64,000 nt of DNA from Herpetomonas samuelpessoai. Lineage: Eukaryota; Euglenozoa; Kinetoplastea; Trypanosomatida; Trypanosomatidae. Positions 60,133 to 64,000 of this stretch are shown here, in pieces. The position numbers were made by a program, and so were the translations under genes. The stretch's first letter is position 1, and each line of letters opens with the position of its first letter. Location of the stretch: positions 1-64,000 of the forward strand of contig JASAOC010002114.1 of assembly GCA_030849835.1 (NCBI GenBank). The letters run 5' to 3'. Under the pieces are notes generated by a model. That model was not told where the DNA came from. It saw nothing but the letters and a program-made list of their open reading frames with translations, and did no database searches.

Positions 60133-61584
60133 TCAGAAGCCAAGCGTCGCCTTCACCTCGGCGACGTGGGAGAAGCGAGCAGCCAGTCGCGGTGCGTTGG
60201 TGACAAGTACCGCCAACGCTGTCCCGTCCCACCGCCGCCTGCACACGTCGAGGAGGCCAGACTCCCCCAGCATCTCTGTGACGGCGCAGTCCGGCACATC
60301 GTCCCGTGTGTCTTCACCGGCGATGGCCTCGTTCCGTTGGCTGCAACGGACGCGGAGCATCACGCGAGCCACGTGGCGAGCCATAGAGATGCTGAGCTCC
60401 GATAGGGGACAGCCTTGTAGACCCTCGGGGCCCCACAGAAGCCAGAACGTGTTCTTTCCCGTGTAAACGGGCCGCGGAGCCTCGTGGGGCTCCAAGCCCC
60501 CAGCGTCAGGGTGAGAGGGCACAGGTGCGGCCACGAGAAGAGGAAGCGCGCGCAGATGGTCGAGCGGTGGCAGGGACTTGAGCAGTTGTGCGAGCTCCGC
60601 TGCGATGTCCGTGGCGCACGCCAAGGCACGATGTTTCAGGGCCACCAGTGCCCGCTCGTCCAGGTCCCCGTCGCGCTCCCGGAGCACCACGAGCACGGCA
60701 ACAGGCGACACATGCGTGACGAGCACCTCCATTATCATCTCACCACCGTCGAGCACGAGGTGGAGCTGCTCTGCCACACTCTGGCGACCCACCCGCTTGT
60801 CCAGCCCCAGCAGGAGACAATGCAAGCGCAGCTGCGCCAACACGTGGGGCGGCAGCGAGGTGGACAAGACGCGCAGGCGATTCAGGTCAAACAGTGCGTG
60901 GTGAAGGGTGCGCACATCGGCAGGACCGTCCAAGTGCCGCACAAGTTCCCGGTGCACCAGCGTGTTGCACTGCAGCGCCACCTTGGAAACGTCATTTCGT
61001 CCTCCGTAGTGATAGGGCTCGTAGCCAACAAAGGCCTCAAAGGCAGCCACAGCGTACCAGGTGCGTGTAGGGTAGGGGAACGCGGCCGCCTTGCGCGCCT
61101 CTGTCATCTCGGTTGGGAACACGCAACCATTGACGTAGTCCAGCACCTGCGCATAAAACGACTGGAGAGCAGCTCGCAGCTCTCTCGGGCACTGGGGGTC
61201 CGTCAGCTGCTGCACGACCGCCGCGCCAAACCGCATCTGAAACACGTCGCAGCACCGTTCCAAAAGCAAGTGAAGTGCCTCTGTGTCATGAGATAACCTG
61301 GTGTCGGCGACAAAAGCTAGCCAAAGGTTGGGGCACGGGGAGTGCAGGCAGACCACCTCATCCTCTCGCTCCACCGTCTGGCGGCCCGCGCCCACAACGC
61401 CGAACTGCTCCGAGAGATACACCACCGCCGTGCAGAAGCCAACGTGGTTCGTCTGCGCATCCACATCAGGGGCCTCGCCGGGAGTCTTGTAGAACAAAAT
61501 GTTCTCGTGTGCTCGCTCCTCAGAGTCTTGTGACAGCAATGGGCAGAAACCAAAACATGCGCGGATGTGTTCTGTGTCAGACAT
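60133..61584 (-). CDS. CCZ1-like protein of the Mon1-Ccz1 Rab7 activator
   Basis: Probable Ccz1 homologue, which with Mon1 converts early to late endosomes and drives autophagosome fusion by activating Rab7. The 483 residues start with a longin-type strand order matching the CCZ1 N-terminus: IRACFGFCPLL, ENILFYKTPGEAPDVDAQTNHVGFCTAVVYLSEQF (family: ILFYHP...KIR.VGLCEA...F...F), then VVCLHSPCPNLWLAFVAD. The remaining longin regions are diverged (ALFDLNRLRVLSTSLPPHVLAQLR, NTFWLLWGPEGLQGCPLSELS). The length matches eukaryotic CCZ1. No membrane segment. The assignment rests on the first 100 residues; INTU or HPS4-type relatives share the fold and are alternatives. Confidence 0.65.
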   Translation of the reverse strand: MSDTEHIRACFGFCPLLSQDSEERAHENILFYKTPGEAPDVDAQTNHVGFCTAVVYLSEQFGVVGAGRQTVEREDEVVCLHSPCPNLWLAFVADTRLSHDTEALHLLLERCCDVFQMRFGAAVVQQLTDPQCPRELRAALQSFYAQVLDYVNGCVFPTEMTEARKAAAFPYPTRTWYAVAAFEAFVGYEPYHYGGRNDVSKVALQCNTLVHRELVRHLDGPADVRTLHHALFDLNRLRVLSTSLPPHVLAQLRLHCLLLGLDKRVGRQSVAEQLHLVLDGGEMIMEVLVTHVSPVAVLVVLRERDGDLDERALVALKHRALACATDIAAELAQLLKSLPPLDHLRALPLLVAAPVPSHPDAGGLEPHEAPRPVYTGKNTFWLLWGPEGLQGCPLSELSISMARHVARVMLRVRCSQRNEAIAGEDTRDDVPDCAVTEMLGESGLLDVCRRRWDGTALAVLVTNAPRLAARFSHVAEVKATLGF

Positions 61585-62278
61585 CGCGATGGGGAACTAG
61601 AAAAGTGAAGGGGTCGGGGGAAAGGAATGTGTCAAGTGCGTCTTGGGAAGAAGAATTGCGGTATCGGTGATAACTAGGCAGAGACACTGTGTTCCCAACC
61701 AAAAAAAAAAAACAGTGTCCGCTTGGGCACGAAGTAGAATATTATTTTTGGTGCTCTCCAATACTGCAATCCACAAACAGACTACCAGCACATACAGGGA
61801 GGCAAGGAGAACAAAGGTCTTCGCCAAATATTAGTATGTTGTGCATGTTTTCTCTTTTAGACCACATGAACGATCGGGCTGACCGCAGAGTCTGACGACA
61901 ACGTCACCCATACGAAATGACGCAGTGATCACTTCGATGAACAAACGTTCTATGAGTTCGCCTCCTTTATGTGCACAATGCGCTGTGCGTGAAGACGACA
62001 CCCCACGCACGCCTTCGCCACTTCCATAAAGACCACAAAACAAAGACACAGAGGCACTGTCAAGCATCCGACCGTGCCATCTCTGTTAGCATAGCGAGTC
62101 CCACCTGTCGTAGTACATGACATGCTTTCTTCTACTTTCGTTTCTTTTTTTTTCTTTTCTTTTTTTTTTGTTTCAACTTAGGTGTGGAAAACGATGGCAT
62201 CACAACAGCATGCGAATCGAGTCAAGGGTGCGGCAGCGAGCAGGAGCTGGTGGTCGAGGCGAGACAGCCTCCCGTGTG
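61585..62278. other. Intergenic region
   Basis: A run at about 61700-61711 on plus; T-rich run 62143-62172. No gene found. Confidence 0.5.
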
Positions 62279-62887
62279 TCACTCGATTGGATGGCGCTTC
62301 CTTTTCTGCGATGCAGCGGCGCCAACGTCAAACTCCTTCCAGGCGTCCATCCACGCCTCCACCTCCTTCCCGCCCTCGCGCTCCAGTGCCTTGGACGGCC
62401 CAGCGCGCAGCATGCGCTCCACCCCTTCCCGCAGCTCTCGACGCGCAGCAGGGTGGGCCACCAAAGGATCCTCGGGGGCAAGCTGATACGCCTCCTCCGG
62501 TACGCGAGCCGTCGGCGGGGGCGGCGGTGGTGGAATGCGTGATGCGCAGAGCTCCACCACGGCACGGAAGGCCAGGGGCTCGTACTGGGCCAGCGACTGC
62601 TGCGTCCTCGGCAGCAGCAACAGGTTCTGACGGGCAATGTCGTTGCGCAGGTGAGCCCAGCCGGTGCCGTGCTCGCGGGCGGCGCTATCAATGTTCTTGC
62701 GCACAATGGCGCGCTCCCAGAATGCTTTTTGCTCGACGCGGTAGCGCGTCTGCGTGCGCATGAGGAAGAAGAGACGCTTGAGGCCCAGCTTCCGCTCGAG
62801 CCGTGCGCGGCCACGCATGAGCCCGCGAATGCGGTCGAGCTCCAGACGCGCACGGAAGTGCAGACTAACGTTGGTCCTGCGCAGCAT
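62279..62887 (-). CDS. Mitochondrial large-subunit ribosomal protein bL20m
   Basis: A 202-residue protein whose residues about 35-120 match ribosomal protein L20: a very basic first helix (RGLMRGRARLERKLGLKRLFFLMRTQTRYR), then the L20 core WERAIVRKNIDSAAREHGTGWAHLRNDIARQNLLLLPRTQQSLAQYEPLAFRAVVE, where bacterial L20 reads IN.A.R.HG.SYS.F...L..A.I.LNRK.L..LA..D..AF..LV. The N-terminus (MLRRTNVSLHFRAR) is a good mitochondrial presequence. An extension of about 80 residues after the core, Pro-rich then acidic/helical, is typical of the enlarged trypanosomatid mitoribosome. The predicted acceptor AG at 62900-62901 lies 12 bases before the ATG. Confidence 0.8.
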   Translation of the reverse strand: MLRRTNVSLHFRARLELDRIRGLMRGRARLERKLGLKRLFFLMRTQTRYRVEQKAFWERAIVRKNIDSAAREHGTGWAHLRNDIARQNLLLLPRTQQSLAQYEPLAFRAVVELCASRIPPPPPPPTARVPEEAYQLAPEDPLVAHPAARRELREGVERMLRAGPSKALEREGGKEVEAWMDAWKEFDVGAAASQKRKRHPIE

Positions 62888-63594
62888 CGTGATGAATTTC
62901 TAAGAGTGTGCAGAGGGAACTAAACGAGCTAAAAGTACTGGCAACCTCAAGCACTGACTGCTGCTTGCAAAACGAAAAACAAACCGCGCACAGCACAGAC
63001 CTACTCACAGGTAAAGGTTAACAGAAGGAAGACCTTGGATAGTGGTGCGAGAGAGAGAGAGGGAGAAAAAAAAAAAAGGAAGGAAAACAGAGAGTCGTGG
63101 TGGAATCGTTGGGCGTACCAGCAGGCGGCCCGAGGAGCACATGACAGCGCCAGACGTTCAGCAGAGGAACGTGTCGGTGTGACGCCTTTTTCTTTCAACA
63201 TCAAATGCGAAACAAGAGCATGTCCAGCGTAACGTAGCCACAGCCCCGCGAGAAGCAGAACAGGGAGGAGACGTGCATATGCGACACAGATCAGACTTCC
63301 CTCACCAGAGAAGAAGAGGTGAGTCTTCTTGCGGTCGGTAAGGACGGTGATGGTGCATTTCGCCGTAGTGCACCATCATTCACAAGAGTTGCTGCGATCT
63401 CTGTTCGTGCTGTGCTTCTTCTCCGGACAGAGAATATTTGGCGCGCAACGTTTGCTTTTTTTCGGTTGTTTTTTTTTTTTTGGTTAAATCATGTTGAAAT
63501 AATAATCAAAGCGGACTAGCGTGCATAACACACACGTGGCGTTTGCAACCGCATGCAGAGAAAGGAAAGGGAAATTCGCTGTAGAAGCGACGTC
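62888..63594. other. Intergenic region between eL22 and bL20m genes
   Basis: GA repeat near 63048-63060, A run 63067-63078 and T run about 63470-63481 on plus. No gene found. Confidence 0.5.
62900..62901 (-). promoter_or_regulatory. Predicted spliced-leader acceptor for the bL20m gene
   Basis: The minus strand reads CACACTCTTAG, then a 12-base leader to the ATG at 62887. Other AGs lie further upstream, after a CT repeat near 63048-63060. Confidence 0.4.
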
Positions 63595-63987
63595 TTACTC
63601 CTCCTCGCCCTGGATGTTGAAGTACTTGAGCTGGTAGGTGTCCTTGGACGTGGCGAGGATGCGGATCCAATCGCGGAGGTCCTTCTTCTTGAGGAACTTC
63701 TTGGTGAGGTACTTGAAGTACTTCTTGCGGTACGCCATCGTGGTCGTGACGGTGAGCTGGTTGTCCTTGGTCATGTTGACCTTGACCTTCTCCGTCAGCT
63801 TGCCCTTGCGGCCGTTGAGCTTGGTGTTGTCCTGGAAGTACTGCTCAAAGTTGGCGAGGACCTCCTGGTCAAAGATGCCATCGGCAGCCGGCACGGAGCA
63901 GTCGATCTTGAAGACCTTCTTGCCCTTGGCGAGCTGCTTCTGGCGGACGAAGCTGCGGGAGCCGACCTTAGCGCGAACAGCGACCAT
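63595..63987 (-). CDS. RPL22: 60S ribosomal protein eL22
   Basis: Structural protein of the cytosolic large ribosomal subunit. The 130-residue length is normal. The conserved core reads FKIDCSVPAADGIFDQEVLANFEQYFQDNTKLNGRKGKL in pieces (family: ...F.IDCS.P..D.I.D...FE.FL....KVNGK.GNLG), followed by VTTTMAYRKKYFKYLTKKFLKK, LRDWIRILATSKDTYQLKYFNI and an acidic end (QGEEE). Codon use is strongly biased to C- and G-ending codons compared with its neighbours, as expected of a highly expressed ribosomal gene. The ATG at 63987 is the first start; its splice signal lies beyond the window edge. Confidence 0.97.
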   Translation of the reverse strand: MVAVRAKVGSRSFVRQKQLAKGKKVFKIDCSVPAADGIFDQEVLANFEQYFQDNTKLNGRKGKLTEKVKVNMTKDNQLTVTTTMAYRKKYFKYLTKKFLKKKDLRDWIRILATSKDTYQLKYFNIQGEEE

Positions 63988-64000
63988 TTTCGTATGGTAG

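Noticed and set aside
59424-60143. 239-codon minus-strand frame running out of the CCZ1-like gene end
   Set aside because: Begins inside the upstream gene and translates a triplet microsatellite into Ser-Pro repeats.

Overview
The window is nuclear DNA of a kinetoplastid (trypanosomatid) flagellate. Three things show this: long intronless genes all on one strand, polypyrimidine tracts followed by AG just upstream of start codons (the signature of spliced-leader trans-splicing), and gene content such as 14-3-3, a small CCCH protein, axonemal proteins and mitochondrial bL20m. About 30 protein genes are supported and every one reads on the minus strand, so the window is one polycistronic unit transcribed from high to low coordinates. 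No tRNA, rRNA, CRISPR or classical promoter was recognised. Ornithine carbamoyltransferase is absent from Leishmania and Trypanosoma but reported from symbiont-harbouring Strigomonadinae (Angomonas, Strigomonas) and some other insect flagellates such as Herpetomonas. Species assignment is therefore inference: a monoxenous insect trypanosomatid, possibly symbiont-bearing.

Layout. 1-3.05 kb is a graveyard of retroelements: a broken reverse transcriptase/RNase H copy on the minus strand and a second RNase H fragment facing it on the plus strand. 4.6-8.2 kb holds a protein kinase and an alpha/beta hydrolase, followed by a gene-poor 3.2 kb. 11.4-16.8 kb has a CCCH zinc-finger protein, ornithine carbamoyltransferase and octanoyltransferase. 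17.7-31.7 kb has a thioredoxin-fold axonemal candidate, V-ATPase subunit E, a small membrane protein, a coiled-coil protein, a TFIIH p62-like protein, a CFAP161/calcyphosine fusion, a cyclophilin, a short myristoylation-motif protein and an orphan. 32.5-44.1 kb has an ArfGAP with a Pro/Gln-rich tail, tubulin cofactor C, a CobW/ZNG1 GTPase, a short orphan, a ten-knuckle CCHC protein fused to a NYN nuclease-like domain, and DNA topoisomerase III. 45.9-64 kb has 14-3-3, phosphoenolpyruvate phosphomutase, a coiled-coil protein, a GMC oxidoreductase, a two-TM protein, a large membrane protein with duplicated Cache-like ectodomains and 96-bp tandem repeats, a CCZ1-like protein, mitochondrial bL20m and 60S eL22.

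As usual in trypanosomatids, neighbours are not functionally linked operons. Themes do recur: flagellum/microtubule (thioredoxin-fold protein, CFAP161 fusion, TBCC), endomembranes (ArfGAP, CCZ1, V-ATPase E), RNA or gene-expression control (CCCH, CCHC-NYN, TFIIH p62, ribosomal proteins) and metabolism that is patchy among trypanosomatids (OTC, PEP mutase, GMC oxidoreductase). Several longest reading frames begin at TTG/GTG; the starts given here were moved to the first ATG compatible with a predicted splice acceptor.
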